From positions 1 through 64,000 of the forward strand of contig JBKBSF010000004.1 in the NCBI GenBank assembly GCA_046291875.1: 64,000 bases of DNA, in the 5' to 3' direction. This DNA is from SKVR01 sp046291875. GTDB lineage: Bacteria; Bacteroidota; Bacteroidia; Bacteroidales; UBA7960. Position 1 is the first letter of the stretch; every line of letters begins with the position of its first letter. Position numbers and translations under genes: made by a program. Positions 42,638-51,737 of the stretch are shown here, one piece after another. The notes beneath the pieces were generated by a model. That model ran no database searches. It was not told the origin of the DNA and worked only from the letters and a program-made list of their open reading frames with translations.

Positions 42638-43687
42638 CTATTTTTCTTCGTCAAAGTAAAGTTTGTAATAAAACTTGCCTCTGGCATCATCAAACCCCTT
42701 TTCGAGCATATTGGGGTTGCCATGTACATAAAGTGAAAAATTCTTGTCGAGTTTGATCACGCTTTTAAAGTTCTTCTTTTCTTTTTTTACTGCCTGATCG
42801 GCAATATCAAAACTATCGCGGGTCAGCAGGTTGTGTTGCTCTGCAAATTGCTCCCTGAAATCGCGATAAGAGTCAATTACCATAGGTTCTTCCAATACTT
42901 CCTGTTCAAAGCTCTCTGCGGCAAAGGAAGTATTCTCAGAAAAGTACTGTACCACCTTTTCTTTAATTTCCAGCTGTTTGCTGCGCGGCACATCGTTGTC
43001 TTCCACCAGCATGGTATTGCAAAAGGTACGTGCCATATTCATCACCTGCCTTGTATGGTAAAAATCGTCGTCGCGGGGCGCAACTTTCAAGAACTGATCC
43101 TTCCAGAAACGAGACTCCTCCACATTGGTTTTATCAACAATACATATCTTGAAACCCTGCTCTTTCTCAGTATTAAAGATCAGGCACCCTTTATCCAGTT
43201 TATTGATATTTATTCCATCCTGGTACTCAATATTACAAGACTGAGGCCCAGCATAAACCTTCAGGAAGGTATCCTTATTTTCTGATTTAAAAATGCCCAG
43301 GGCATCAGTAAGTTCATCCTCCACCATAATATTCTGTATAAGAGCCACATACAGCTCTCCGGATTTAACCATAGGATGGTGAGACTTTTCGTAAAGATGC
43401 CTGGCGATATTTACCGATTGCAGTTCAAAACTCTCTCCGGGAGTAAAAATTCTGGAAACATAGTGATACATTTCATTGAGCTGAAGATCGGTTTCATGTT
43501 TAAAATTATAGAAACCCAGGTCTTTTTTCTGGAAGGGAGACAGGAAAAACCGGGACAAAACGGCCTCAAGATCGGGATCTTCCAGGGGGAATGCCTCTTT
43601 GGAGCAATTCAGTTGTTCGTCGCGCGAAGGATTGCCTACCTGATGCACAATGATTTTATCCAGTGTAGCTTCTGCCAGGTCTAACAT
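42638..43687 (-). CDS. Nucleoid-associated protein, NdpA family
   Basis: 349 residues of the 37-kDa nucleoid-associated (NdpA/YejK) family: DEQLNCSKEAFPLEDPDL near the start, LIQNIMVEDELTDALGIFKS, NINKLDKGCLIFNTEKEQG and ARTFCNTMLVEDN further on. Such proteins bind the nucleoid in E. coli. Its start is only 2 bp from the stop of the TolC-family gene, so they are co-transcribed, an odd partnership between a nucleoid protein and an outer-membrane channel. Confidence 0.85.
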   Translation of the reverse strand: MLDLAEATLDKIIVHQVGNPSRDEQLNCSKEAFPLEDPDLEAVLSRFFLSPFQKKDLGFYNFKHETDLQLNEMYHYVSRIFTPGESFELQSVNIARHLYEKSHHPMVKSGELYVALIQNIMVEDELTDALGIFKSENKDTFLKVYAGPQSCNIEYQDGININKLDKGCLIFNTEKEQGFKICIVDKTNVEESRFWKDQFLKVAPRDDDFYHTRQVMNMARTFCNTMLVEDNDVPRSKQLEIKEKVVQYFSENTSFAAESFEQEVLEEPMVIDSYRDFREQFAEQHNLLTRDSFDIADQAVKKEKKNFKSVIKLDKNFSLYVHGNPNMLEKGFDDARGKFYYKLYFDEEK

Positions 43688-43689
43688 AA

Positions 43690-45180
43690 TCAGATTTCAT
43701 TAAAATTGAGTGTAATATCGCGATTTTCGCGAAAATCGAAAAGGGTAAGTCGACGCATTTCAAAGTAACCCTGCCAGTAGCTGCGAAGAGCAGCAAGATA
43801 AGCTTGTTTGGCCCTGTCCTTTTCGGCCAGAGCAATATTGAGTTCCAGGATATCGATGCGCCCAATCAGATAGCGTTGCCGTGATACTTCGTACCTCTTT
43901 TCTGCAATGGTATCTGCTTTGGAGGCTATTGTAAGCTGGCGCTCCAGCATATTGAAAGCCATTACACGTAAAAAAATCTCCTGCTCAAAATCAATCATAG
44001 CCTGCTCCACATTGCTGTTTACCAGCTCACGGTTTGACTCAGCCATTTTCACTCTTCCACGCCCTACACCCCAGTCGGCAATAGGGATCTGAATGCCAAT
44101 ACGCAAGCCTTGCTGATCAAGAGGATCGCGGTACACATCCTGAAAATCGGTAGCTGTCTGGGTAAGCCCATACACGGCAAACATATTGGCGTTGAACCGG
44201 CTCTCCGACCGCGCCCTGCTTACCTCACTTTCTGCTTCAAGTTGTCGACGCTCAAAACCAATGATATCTGACCGGTTCTGGCGTGCCTTCTCCAATGCCA
44301 TTTCCACTTGCACTACCATTTCGTGGCGTTGCTGAGGCACAACAAGGGCAAGATTGTCCATCTTATCCAGACGCAGGAAGGACCGCAAACGAAAAAGGGC
44401 ACCTTCGTAGTCGATACGCGCCTGCTCCAGAGAGGCTTCCGAATTAAGCACATTGAGCTCCATCTGAAGCAATTCATTCTCAGCTATCCGTCCAAGAGAA
44501 AACCGCCCTTTGGAGATCTGATACAATGTATCGTTGTTTGCCAGGTTGAGGGTGCTGATCTCTATATTGATTTGGGCCAGCAGCAAATCAAAAAAAAGTG
44601 CATTGGCCCGCAAAGAGATGGTTTCCAGATCCTCGATATAGCGCTTGCGGGCTTCCTGAAAACGCAGAGGTTCGATTTTCCGCTCCCATTTATAAGGGTT
44701 GAAAGCAAATATGGGTTGACTGAAACCAATGTTGATTGGAGTAGAGAGAAAAGAGGTAAGATTACCATCTTCACGCAACAGGTCGATCCGCTCCAGTCCA
44801 CTGCTCACAAAGAACTGACCACCGGAAAAAGGTACCCGTTGATTGAGAGAAAGAGTTCCCGATGATGAAGCCAGCGAACGTCGTACAAAAACATCACTAC
44901 CATCTTCCAGGGTAATGGCCTGGATGTTTCGGTTAAGATTAGGCAGGGTAGCATCAAACCGCAACCCGGGCAAATAACCCGCTCTGTAAGACTGATGTTG
45001 CCAGTAGCTGCCCCGGTAACGGTGGCGCGCGGCCATAGCATCGGGCGATTGCTCCCGGGCCATGGCAATTACTTCTTCAAGGGTAAGAAAGCGGGTGGGA
45101 GTGTTTTGGGCGTGTGTGGGAAATGCAAAGACAACACACAAGATTGCAAAAAATAAAACCAGAGTGTTTTTCAAGTTCAT
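43690..45180 (-). CDS. TolC-family outer-membrane efflux protein
   Basis: 496 residues with a signal peptide (FAFPTHAQ). The body shows the duplicated long helices of TolC proteins (LTLEEVIAMAREQSPDAMAA, GRFSLGRIAENELLQMELNV, ARQNRSDIIGFERRQLEAES, RYEVSRQRYLIGRIDILELN). It would form the outer-membrane exit of an efflux or type I export complex. No membrane fusion protein or pump gene is adjacent, so its partner must be elsewhere. NdpA follows 2 bp downstream. Confidence 0.87.
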   Translation of the reverse strand: MNLKNTLVLFFAILCVVFAFPTHAQNTPTRFLTLEEVIAMAREQSPDAMAARHRYRGSYWQHQSYRAGYLPGLRFDATLPNLNRNIQAITLEDGSDVFVRRSLASSSGTLSLNQRVPFSGGQFFVSSGLERIDLLREDGNLTSFLSTPINIGFSQPIFAFNPYKWERKIEPLRFQEARKRYIEDLETISLRANALFFDLLLAQINIEISTLNLANNDTLYQISKGRFSLGRIAENELLQMELNVLNSEASLEQARIDYEGALFRLRSFLRLDKMDNLALVVPQQRHEMVVQVEMALEKARQNRSDIIGFERRQLEAESEVSRARSESRFNANMFAVYGLTQTATDFQDVYRDPLDQQGLRIGIQIPIADWGVGRGRVKMAESNRELVNSNVEQAMIDFEQEIFLRVMAFNMLERQLTIASKADTIAEKRYEVSRQRYLIGRIDILELNIALAEKDRAKQAYLAALRSYWQGYFEMRRLTLFDFRENRDITLNFNEI

Positions 45181-45305
45181 TATGTCAGGGTGTTTTTGAA
45201 TGAAGGTTTAACGCCAGTATCACCTGCAAAGGGACCTGTTCAGGTCACCCCGGGGTTCATACCGTTTTGTTAACAAATTTAACGCATTATCCTTTGATAA
45301 ATTTT

Positions 45306-45335
45306 ATCTGAAAATAATTTATTTGACTAATTAGC
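45306..45335 (+). repeat. Relic of the intergenic repeat linker
   Basis: ATCTGAAAATAATTTATTTG and the following ACTAATTAG match the linker of the palindromic repeats at 5098 and 12037, but the palindromic arms are gone. Confidence 0.45.
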
Positions 45336-45410
45336 TTTGCCGGGCTCTGCTACCATTGCCGGATGGGCAATTAGAAAAAAGGATTACACTGATCATTGCA
45401 AAATCCTGCA

Positions 45411-46151
45411 TCAATAGATCCGGCTCATTACAAGGCCATTTTTGTGTAAAAAATGACCAATACTAACCTTTACCACACCCAATCCATACACCACACTGCG
45501 TGCAAAATTAATAGATGATGCTTCTGCAAAGTAGCATGTAGGGCAGGTTATTTCGGCTATGGCATATTTTTTCATAATGATCTGGCTCAGCATCTGGTTG
45601 TCGAAAACAAAATCGTCGGAGTTTCCATGAAAATTTACTTGCCGCAGTACCTCAGCTGAAAAGGCTCTGAAGCCCGTATGATATTCTGACAGTTTCTGAT
45701 GAAGTAAAATATTCTGAAAAAGGGTAAGCAACCGGTTGGCAACATATTTATAGAATGGCATGCCCCCTTTCAGGGCACCATTACCCAGGATCCGCGAACC
45801 CAGCACCACCGGATACAATCCCTCGGCAATCAGATGCACCATGGCGGGTATCAGGCGCGGGGTATACTGGTAGTCTGGGTGCAACATTACCACTATATCA
45901 GCCTTAAGCGTATCAAGAGCATAGCTGTAGCAGGTTTTCTGATTTCCACCATAGCCTTTGTTGGCCGGATGAATAATCACATGCTTTATCCCCAGTTTTC
46001 GTGCAACCTGCACAGTGTTATCCGTACTGGCATCATCTACCAGCAGCACATCATCCACCGTGTCGAATGGTATGTCGCGAAAAGTTTCCTCAAGGGTAGA
46101 TCCAGCATTATAGGCTGGCATAACCACTACTACCTTTTTCCCTTTGTACAT
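45411..46151 (-). CDS. Glycosyltransferase family 2 (dolichol-phosphate-sugar synthase like)
   Basis: 246 residues, GT-A fold. The nucleotide-sugar site is seen at VVVVMPAYNAGSTLEETF and LLVDDASTDNT, with a metal-binding region VVMLHPDYQYTP and an acceptor-side FDNQMLSQ. It resembles the enzymes that load a sugar on a polyprenyl phosphate (DPM/DPG type). There is no membrane segment. The gene stands alone between the TolC and helicase genes. Confidence 0.82.
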   Translation of the reverse strand: MYKGKKVVVVMPAYNAGSTLEETFRDIPFDTVDDVLLVDDASTDNTVQVARKLGIKHVIIHPANKGYGGNQKTCYSYALDTLKADIVVMLHPDYQYTPRLIPAMVHLIAEGLYPVVLGSRILGNGALKGGMPFYKYVANRLLTLFQNILLHQKLSEYHTGFRAFSAEVLRQVNFHGNSDDFVFDNQMLSQIIMKKYAIAEITCPTCYFAEASSINFARSVVYGLGVVKVSIGHFLHKNGLVMSRIY

Positions 46152-46259
46152 ATCCCTAATTCGGTTTTATTGCATAATCAGAGTGTTGATATGGCATAAG
46201 GCGAGCATACAAAAAAACTCTCAGACCATCCCTTATAAGGATCATGCCTGCCGTGCGTG

Positions 46260-47579
46260 CTAAGCATCATCTCCCTGCTTACGGTTTTTTTTGCGTCGTT
46301 TGGGTCTGTAGCCTTTCTTTTCATCTTTATCAGCCGAACCCGTCGCACGGCTTCCCCCGGATTTGGAGGCTGCAGCCTGGCCCTTCCCGGCTCTTTTGAA
46401 AGGCCGGTTTCCTTGCCGCCCACGTGCCTGCCTGGGGTCATAAACCGGTCCCTCGCCCAACCCGGCAGGCAAACCAACTTTTTCAACTTCGTAACCGATG
46501 AGCCTTTCCACTCCGGCAAATTTACGTTGTTCTTCCAATCCAACAAAGGTTATGGCCACTCCGGTTTTGGCTGCCCGGGCGGTACGACCTACCCTATGCA
46601 CATAGTCTTCCGGATCGCCCGGAGCATCAAAATTGAGAACCACACTGATATTATCCACATCGATACCTCTCGATAATACATCGGTGGCTACAATAATGGG
46701 CAACTGTTTATTCTTGAATTTGCGGAGGATCTCCTCACGTTCTTTCTGATCCAGATCCGAATGGAAGGCTTCGGCATCAATCCTTTTGGATTTGAGCATT
46801 TCGTGGATCTTTTTCACCTTGATTCGGGTAGAGGAGAAAATCAGCATGGATTCGAACTCCAGATCAGCCAGCAGACTCAGCAGCAGTTCTTCTTTTTGGT
46901 TGTCGTACACCACATAAGCTCTCTGCGACACCCCTTCGGCGGGTTTCGACAGAGACAGGTTGATATGATGGGGCTGATGGAGAATTTTCTGGGCCAACAC
47001 GGCTATTTTGGGTGGCATGGTGGCACTGAACATTAGGTTCTGACGTTTGGCCGGGAGATAACTGATAATGCGAACGATATCATCGTAAAAGCCCATGTCG
47101 AGCATACGATCGGCCTCATCCAGGATCAGGTGTTTTACCGAAGACAGGTTGAGTTTGCCCATGGTAAGCATAGCGATAAGACGCCCTGGAGTGGCTACTA
47201 CAATGTCGGCCCCCTCCTGCAGGCTGCGTCGTTGCGACTCCCAGCTGATGCCATCGCCACCTCCAAATACAGCCTTGGAGCTAACCGAAACAAAATACCC
47301 CAGCCCTTCGATCTGCTGATCTATCTGCTGGGCCAGCTCGCGTGTAGGTACAATGATAAGGGTATTGACACCCGAGGTTTGTTGCGAAACAATTTTATGA
47401 ATTACAGGCAACAGAAAAGCGGCCGTTTTTCCGGTACCCGTCTGGGCACAACCTAAAAGATCGCGCCCCTCCAGGATAACCGGTATAGCCTGCTGCTGGA
47501 TGGGCGTAGCTTCTTTAAAACCCATGGATTCGAGGCCCTGCATGAGGTCCTCGTGCAATTGAAAATCTGAAAATAACAA
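46260..47579 (-). CDS. DEAD-box RNA helicase, RhlE-like
   Basis: 439 residues. All core motifs are present: Q-motif region (FKEATPIQQQAIPVIL), AQTGTGKTAAF, PTRELAQQ, LDEADRMLDMGF, FSATMPP, and the C-terminal TDVLSRGIDVDNI and HRVGRTARA. The tail from about residue 385 is basic and Gly/Lys/Arg-rich (RGRQGNRPFKRAGKG to PKRRKKNRKQ), a usual RNA-binding extension. RhlE-type helicases act in ribosome assembly and RNA decay, often at low temperature. Confidence 0.92.
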   Translation of the reverse strand: MLFSDFQLHEDLMQGLESMGFKEATPIQQQAIPVILEGRDLLGCAQTGTGKTAAFLLPVIHKIVSQQTSGVNTLIIVPTRELAQQIDQQIEGLGYFVSVSSKAVFGGGDGISWESQRRSLQEGADIVVATPGRLIAMLTMGKLNLSSVKHLILDEADRMLDMGFYDDIVRIISYLPAKRQNLMFSATMPPKIAVLAQKILHQPHHINLSLSKPAEGVSQRAYVVYDNQKEELLLSLLADLEFESMLIFSSTRIKVKKIHEMLKSKRIDAEAFHSDLDQKEREEILRKFKNKQLPIIVATDVLSRGIDVDNISVVLNFDAPGDPEDYVHRVGRTARAAKTGVAITFVGLEEQRKFAGVERLIGYEVEKVGLPAGLGEGPVYDPRQARGRQGNRPFKRAGKGQAAASKSGGSRATGSADKDEKKGYRPKRRKKNRKQGDDA

Positions 47580-47619
47580 AATAAAACAAATTAAGGTAAA
47601 TACTATCTGGCTGTTGCAA

Positions 47620-47627
47620 CAAAGGTA
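47620..47627 (-). promoter_or_regulatory. -7 box for the helicase gene
   Basis: Minus strand TACCTTTG, a perfect TAnnTTTG, 41 bp upstream of the helicase start. A TTG (47652-47650) lies 22 bp further upstream, slightly long for the consensus. Confidence 0.55.
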
Positions 47628-47672
47628 AAAAATTCATTCTTTTGTATTACAAACCTTTAAAACCTGAAAGCA

Positions 47673-48125
47673 ATGCGTGAAATTTCAAAAATCATAAGCA
47701 TTATCCTCCTGCTGACATGGGCTCAGAATGCTGCAGCACAAAGCGAACCTGTAACAGAAAGAGAGGCCGTAAGACAAACCATCTTATCTGCTTACCTGGA
47801 TGGTTTTCAGAACCTGGGAGGTCGCGAAAAAATAGAAAAAGGGTTCCACCCCTCCTTTGTAATGATCCTGAACCGGGGAGGAGAACTGTCGGAGCTCCCC
47901 CTGGCAAGGATGATAGAAATTGTGGAACAACGGCGGGCCAACCCCGAATACGTGCATCGAGAGGTAACTGCCACTATTCTGGATATCGACATTACTGGCA
48001 ATGCCGCTATGGTAAAACTGGAACTCTACCGCGAAGGCCAGAAACTTTTTACCGATTACCTGGGTCTGTACAAGTTTAATGACCAGTGGCAAATTTTCAA
48101 CAAACTTTATCATCAGCACTTTTAA
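47673..48125 (+). CDS. Secreted NTF2-like (lumazine-binding type) protein
   Basis: 150 residues with a signal peptide (LLLTWAQNAAAQS). The rest resembles the putative lumazine-binding/SnoaL-like NTF2 fold: EREAVRQTILSAYLDGFQN, GFHPSFVMILNRGGELSELP, and the C-terminal LGLYKFNDQWQIFNKLYHQ. Members bind small ligands or have no known activity. It is a lone gene, divergent from the helicase, followed by pnuC. Confidence 0.75.
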   Translation: MREISKIISIILLLTWAQNAAAQSEPVTEREAVRQTILSAYLDGFQNLGGREKIEKGFHPSFVMILNRGGELSELPLARMIEIVEQRRANPEYVHREVTATILDIDITGNAAMVKLELYREGQKLFTDYLGLYKFNDQWQIFNKLYHQHF

Positions 48126-48203
48126 ATCAGCCCCTTATCTGTTGTGCTCCTTTGCTTTTGCCTGTCAGCTTTGCACGTTGGCTTTTTTTGGGGATAAAAG
48201 ATT

Positions 48204-48211
48204 TACCTTTG
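48204..48211 (+). promoter_or_regulatory. -7 box for pnuC
   Basis: TACCTTTG, a perfect TAnnTTTG, 28 bp before the pnuC start. The nearest TTG (48178-48180) is 23 bp upstream. No riboswitch-like structure was evident in the short leader. Confidence 0.52.
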
Positions 48212-48239
48212 CAACGTTTTACTACCATCCCCATTCCCT

Positions 48240-48884
48240 ATGTTAATAAGCAGTTTTTTTGAATTGTTCTGGCAAAATATCCTCGAAACCACCTGGCTGG
48301 AAGTTATTGCCGTGATTTTTGGCCTGCTGAGTGTGTGGTATGCCAAAAAAGCCAACCTCCTGGTGTATCCTACCGGCATTGTGTCGGTACTGATATATGT
48401 TTACATATGCTTCAATTTTCAGCTTTATGCTGATATGGGCATCAATTTCTTCTATTTTGTGATGAGCGTATACGGATGGTACATGTGGACCCGCAAAGGA
48501 CCGGAAAAGAAAGTGATCCCTATACGCTGGAATACAACCCGCCAGCAATGGCTGGGTGTGCTGGCGGTGGTGGTATTCTTCTGGGCCATCCTTGGTTTGA
48601 TTTTTCTTTTCAAACAGGACGATGCAGACTACATGAATTCTTACATCCCCTATGTAGACTCGCTTACCACAGCCATATTTCTGGTTGGGATGCTACTGAT
48701 GGCTCTCAAACGTATCGAAAACTGGATTTACTGGATCATAGGCGATATAATCTCAGTGCCACTGTATTTCGTAAAAGGCCTTGTTTTCACCAGCTTCCAG
48801 TATGCTGTTTTTCTGGCCATTGCTGTAGCCGGCCTGTTAGCCTGGAAGCGGATGTACGAGCAGGAAAGAGCCTTGCAGGTTTAG
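48240..48884 (+). CDS. pnuC: PnuC-family nicotinamide riboside transporter
   Basis: 214 residues with seven membrane segments, the size and layout of PnuC. Seen: TTWLEVIAVIFGLLSVWYAK, LLVYPTGIVSVLIYVYICF, MGINFFYFVMSVYGWYMWTR, and the later RIENWIYWIIGDIISVPLYF with aromatic residues that line the pocket in this family. PnuC takes up nicotinamide riboside by facilitated diffusion, trapped by phosphorylation. PnuT (thiamine) paralogues look alike, so the substrate is probable rather than certain. Confidence 0.85.
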   Translation: MLISSFFELFWQNILETTWLEVIAVIFGLLSVWYAKKANLLVYPTGIVSVLIYVYICFNFQLYADMGINFFYFVMSVYGWYMWTRKGPEKKVIPIRWNTTRQQWLGVLAVVVFFWAILGLIFLFKQDDADYMNSYIPYVDSLTTAIFLVGMLLMALKRIENWIYWIIGDIISVPLYFVKGLVFTSFQYAVFLAIAVAGLLAWKRMYEQERALQV

Positions 48885-48930
48885 GCACTATCTTTTCATG
48901 TTCTTTACAGCAGAAAAAACTTTAATAAAA

Positions 48931-48970
48931 AAAGCGGTGATGGGTCTTCAAAGATATCCATCACCGCTTT
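48931..48970. terminator. Bidirectional terminator between pnuC and YebC genes
   Basis: Perfect 13-bp stem AAAGCGGTGATGG/CCATCACCGCTTT (48931-48943, 48958-48970) with a 14-nt loop. Flanking A and T runs serve both convergent genes. Confidence 0.92.
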
Positions 48971-48989
48971 TCTCTTAAAGATTTAAAAA

Positions 48990-49703
48990 TCAGGCAATAT
49001 TGGTAAAAACGGCCTGAATATCATCGTCATCTTCAATCTTGTCGAGCAGCTTGTCGATATCCTCCAGTTGCTCTTCAGAGTATTCAACAGGGCTGTTGGG
49101 AATACGCTGCAGATTTGCCTTGGTTATTTCAATTTTCAGATCTTCCAGAGCCTGGTTCATGGTGCCAAAATCCTTGTAGTCGGCATACAGGTATACTACT
49201 CCTTCGTTCACTTCAATCTCTTCCAGTCCGGCATCTATCAGAGTAAGCTCAAGTTCTTCCACATCAACCTTGTCGTTTAACTCCAGCTGAAAAACTGCTT
49301 TGCGAGAAAACATAAAATCAAGCGATCCTGTAGGCACCAATCCTCCTCCCACTTTGTTGAAATAAGATTTCACATTGGCAATGGTACGGGTAGGGTTGTC
49401 TGTAGCACATTCTATTACCACCAATACACCGTGGGGCCCTTTCCCTTCGTAAAGTATCTCCACAAAGTTTTCTGCATCTTTGCCTGCAGCTCTTTTAATG
49501 GCGGCATCAATATTATCTTTGGGCATATTCTGTGCCTTGGCATTCTGAATGGCAGTTCTTAACCTGCCATTGAGTTCCGGATCACCGCCACCACCCTCTT
49601 TGGCTGCAAGAGTTATGGCTTTGGCCAGCTTTGGAAACACTTTCGACATTTTATCCCAGCGCTTTTCCTTGGCAGCCCTGCGATATTCAAACGCTCTTCC
49701 CAT
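48990..49703 (-). CDS. YebC/PmpR family DNA-binding protein
   Basis: 237 residues, full YebC length. Family blocks are clear: MGRAFEYRRAAKEKRWDKMS, GGGDPELNGRLRTAIQNAKA, NMPKDNIDAAIKRA, ILYEGKGPHGVLVVIECATD, GGGLVPTGSLDFMF. Members act as transcriptional regulators or, as shown for some, help ribosomes through stalling sequences. Single gene closed by the terminator at 48931. Confidence 0.94.
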   Translation of the reverse strand: MGRAFEYRRAAKEKRWDKMSKVFPKLAKAITLAAKEGGGGDPELNGRLRTAIQNAKAQNMPKDNIDAAIKRAAGKDAENFVEILYEGKGPHGVLVVIECATDNPTRTIANVKSYFNKVGGGLVPTGSLDFMFSRKAVFQLELNDKVDVEELELTLIDAGLEEIEVNEGVVYLYADYKDFGTMNQALEDLKIEITKANLQRIPNSPVEYSEEQLEDIDKLLDKIEDDDDIQAVFTNIA

Positions 49704-49740
49704 ATTTGATTGTTTTTTCTTTTCGTCAGATATTTTTGGG

Positions 49741-49748
49741 CAAAAGTA
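49741..49748 (-). promoter_or_regulatory. Candidate -7 box for the YebC gene
   Basis: Minus strand TACTTTTG, a perfect TAnnTTTG, 38 bp upstream of the YebC start; no -33 TTG at the usual distance. Confidence 0.42.
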
Positions 49749-49844
49749 TAGAAAATGGGCGAAACATCGGCCTCGCCCATTTGAAAAAAAGTATCAATGT
49801 ATGCAAAACAAAAATTACCTGTCAGAAACTTTGCTACAAGGTAG

Positions 49845-50507
49845 TTACAACAGGTCCTTCATGGTTTTCCAAAGACTGTTGTAATCCTTGTAACCACGGG
49901 CAACTACCTCCATATGGGAGCCTTTGCGAATAATCAACGATGGAAAGCCCTTTACTCCCATACCCTGCACCATACCAAACTCATTGGAAACAATCTGAAG
50001 GATCTCTTCGCTGGTCATCCCGCTTACAAATTCTTTGGGGTCAAGGCCATATTCCTGGGCAATGCTACCATAGCAAGAGATATCATCTACACGGATACCA
50101 TCGTAGTAAATGGCTTTCTGCAAGCGTGAGGCGAAGCTTACGGCTGAGGCGGGCTGCTCCAGGCGAAACACTGCCAGGGCCGAGGCGGGCGGAACAGAAC
50201 TGAAAATAACATCATTGCGATGAAGGGTTTCCTCCATAAACTTGCGCCCGAACTTTACACCAGCAGTATCTTCAATAATTTTGGATGCATGGGTAATAAA
50301 TTCTGCCATTTCGCGCACCGGCCTGGCATCTTCCTGCCTGACCAGCCCACCTGAGAGTACCAGAAAGTCGGCAACAGGGGTAAACTCTTCATACAGTTTT
50401 TCCATAACAGGGCTGAAACCATAACACCAGCCACAAAGGGCATCAAACACATATATTATTTCGGGTTTTTCCTGCTCTGGCAGAGGTTTCCCATTCAATT
50501 TTCCCAT
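49845..50507 (-). CDS. DsbA/FrnE-like thioredoxin-fold protein
   Basis: 220 residues from the ATG at 50507 (MGKLNGKPL). The open frame extends to 50594, but the extra 29 residues are unlike the family, which usually begins a few residues before the first strand. The redox motif CGWC is in YVFDALCGWCYGFSPV; the cis-Pro loop is in MGVKGFPSLIIR. There is no signal peptide, so it is a cytoplasmic DsbA-fold protein such as FrnE rather than a periplasmic oxidase. Likely role in thiol redox or stress defence. Confidence 0.82.
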   Translation of the reverse strand: MGKLNGKPLPEQEKPEIIYVFDALCGWCYGFSPVMEKLYEEFTPVADFLVLSGGLVRQEDARPVREMAEFITHASKIIEDTAGVKFGRKFMEETLHRNDVIFSSVPPASALAVFRLEQPASAVSFASRLQKAIYYDGIRVDDISCYGSIAQEYGLDPKEFVSGMTSEEILQIVSNEFGMVQGMGVKGFPSLIIRKGSHMEVVARGYKDYNSLWKTMKDLL

Positions 50508-50687
50508 AACTTTATCATTGGATAAGTAAAAACCACTTACTTGAGTGGCACCATCAGCATTGCAACAATCCCCCGCTCTTTTTTGTTTAAGCAAGATGTA
50601 TTACAACGGGAAAAATTATTGGGTTCCAAATCTGGCACTCAAAAAAACAATCCAAAGCCCCATACCTCATTTTAAAATTTTCTTTCC

Positions 50688-51644
50688 ATGAACTATACAA
50701 AAATTGTTTATCTGCAATACGGAGAACCCGAGGTGATGCACCTTACCCAATCGCCCCTGCCAACCCCAAAAGAAAATGAAATTCTGGTTAAAGTGTATGC
50801 AGCAGGGGTAAATCCGGTCGACTATAAGTTGCGTAATGGCAGCATGCGTTTTCTGGTCGGAAAAAAGTTTCCTAAAACTCCCGGTGGCGAAATTGCGGGT
50901 GTAGTGGAGCAATGTGGCTCACAAACAGGATTTTTTAAACCTGGCGACAGGGTATTTGCCATGCTACCGCTGTCGGGTGGAGGATATTCTCAATACTTGT
51001 GCATTCCAGAATCTCTGCTCAGCCTTATGCCCGAAAACCTTTCATTCAATGAAGCTGCCGGTATTCCCCTGGCAGGGCTTACAGCTCTGCAGGCTTTGCG
51101 CGACAAAGGGAACCTGCAAAAAGGAATGAATGTACTGGTAAATGGGGGTTCGGGTGGCGTAGGAATGTTTGCCATACAAATTGCAAAGGCTTACGATGCA
51201 AAGGTAACTGCCGTTTGCTCTGGTAAAAACATCGATCTCGTAAAAAGCTTCGGAGCAGACAACGTAATTGACTATGAAAAGGAGGATTTCACCCAATCAG
51301 ATGAACAGTTTGATATTGTATTCGATGCAGTGGCTATGAGCAGCCCCGGAAAATGCAAAAAAATACTGACCTCCAAAGGCACTTTCATCAGCACCATTCC
51401 CAGCCCGGGAATCATGTTAAGACAGATCATCAATCCATTGCTTTCGCAAAAGATCTTTGGAATTATGTGCAAACCCGGAGGCAAGGACCTGGATGTGCTG
51501 GCCAGAATGGCAACCGAAGGCAAGCTTAAATGCCACATTGAAAGAAAATACCCCCTTCATATGGCTCCTGAAGCGCATTACCATATCCAATCGGGAAGGG
51601 TGAAAGGGAAACTGGTTCTCGAAACAATAGAACAGCAAAAATAG
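50688..51644 (+). CDS. NAD(P)H-dependent MDR oxidoreductase, quinone reductase-like
   Basis: 318 residues, medium-chain dehydrogenase/reductase without zinc ligands. Seen: VKVYAAGVNPVDYKLRNG, FPKTPGGEIAGVVEQCG, FKPGDRVFAMLPLSGGGYSQ and the nucleotide-binding VLVNGGSGGVGMFAIQIAK. Such enzymes reduce quinones or enals with NADPH. Divergent from the DsbA-like gene; the following barrel gene begins 93 bp on. Confidence 0.88.
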   Translation: MNYTKIVYLQYGEPEVMHLTQSPLPTPKENEILVKVYAAGVNPVDYKLRNGSMRFLVGKKFPKTPGGEIAGVVEQCGSQTGFFKPGDRVFAMLPLSGGGYSQYLCIPESLLSLMPENLSFNEAAGIPLAGLTALQALRDKGNLQKGMNVLVNGGSGGVGMFAIQIAKAYDAKVTAVCSGKNIDLVKSFGADNVIDYEKEDFTQSDEQFDIVFDAVAMSSPGKCKKILTSKGTFISTIPSPGIMLRQIINPLLSQKIFGIMCKPGGKDLDVLARMATEGKLKCHIERKYPLHMAPEAHYHIQSGRVKGKLVLETIEQQK

Positions 51645-51675
51645 AGCCCGATTATGTATTTTGAGAAAATGGCAT

Positions 51676-51683
51676 TATTTTTG
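51676..51683 (+). promoter_or_regulatory. Candidate -7 box for the barrel gene at 51738
   Basis: TATTTTTG fits TAnnTTTG, 54 bp before the ATG at 51738. It lies inside the longer open frame beginning at 51654 and so supports the later start. No -33 TTG seen. Confidence 0.42.
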
Positions 51684-51737
51684 AAAATCCAACACGTATT
51701 TGCAAAAAAAATTCAGTATTCACATAATCGAACCATC

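Noticed and set aside
48126..48239. NAD or thiamine riboswitch ahead of pnuC
   Set aside because: The -7 box lies 28 bp from the start, leaving too short a leader for a riboswitch, and no thi-box consensus was seen.
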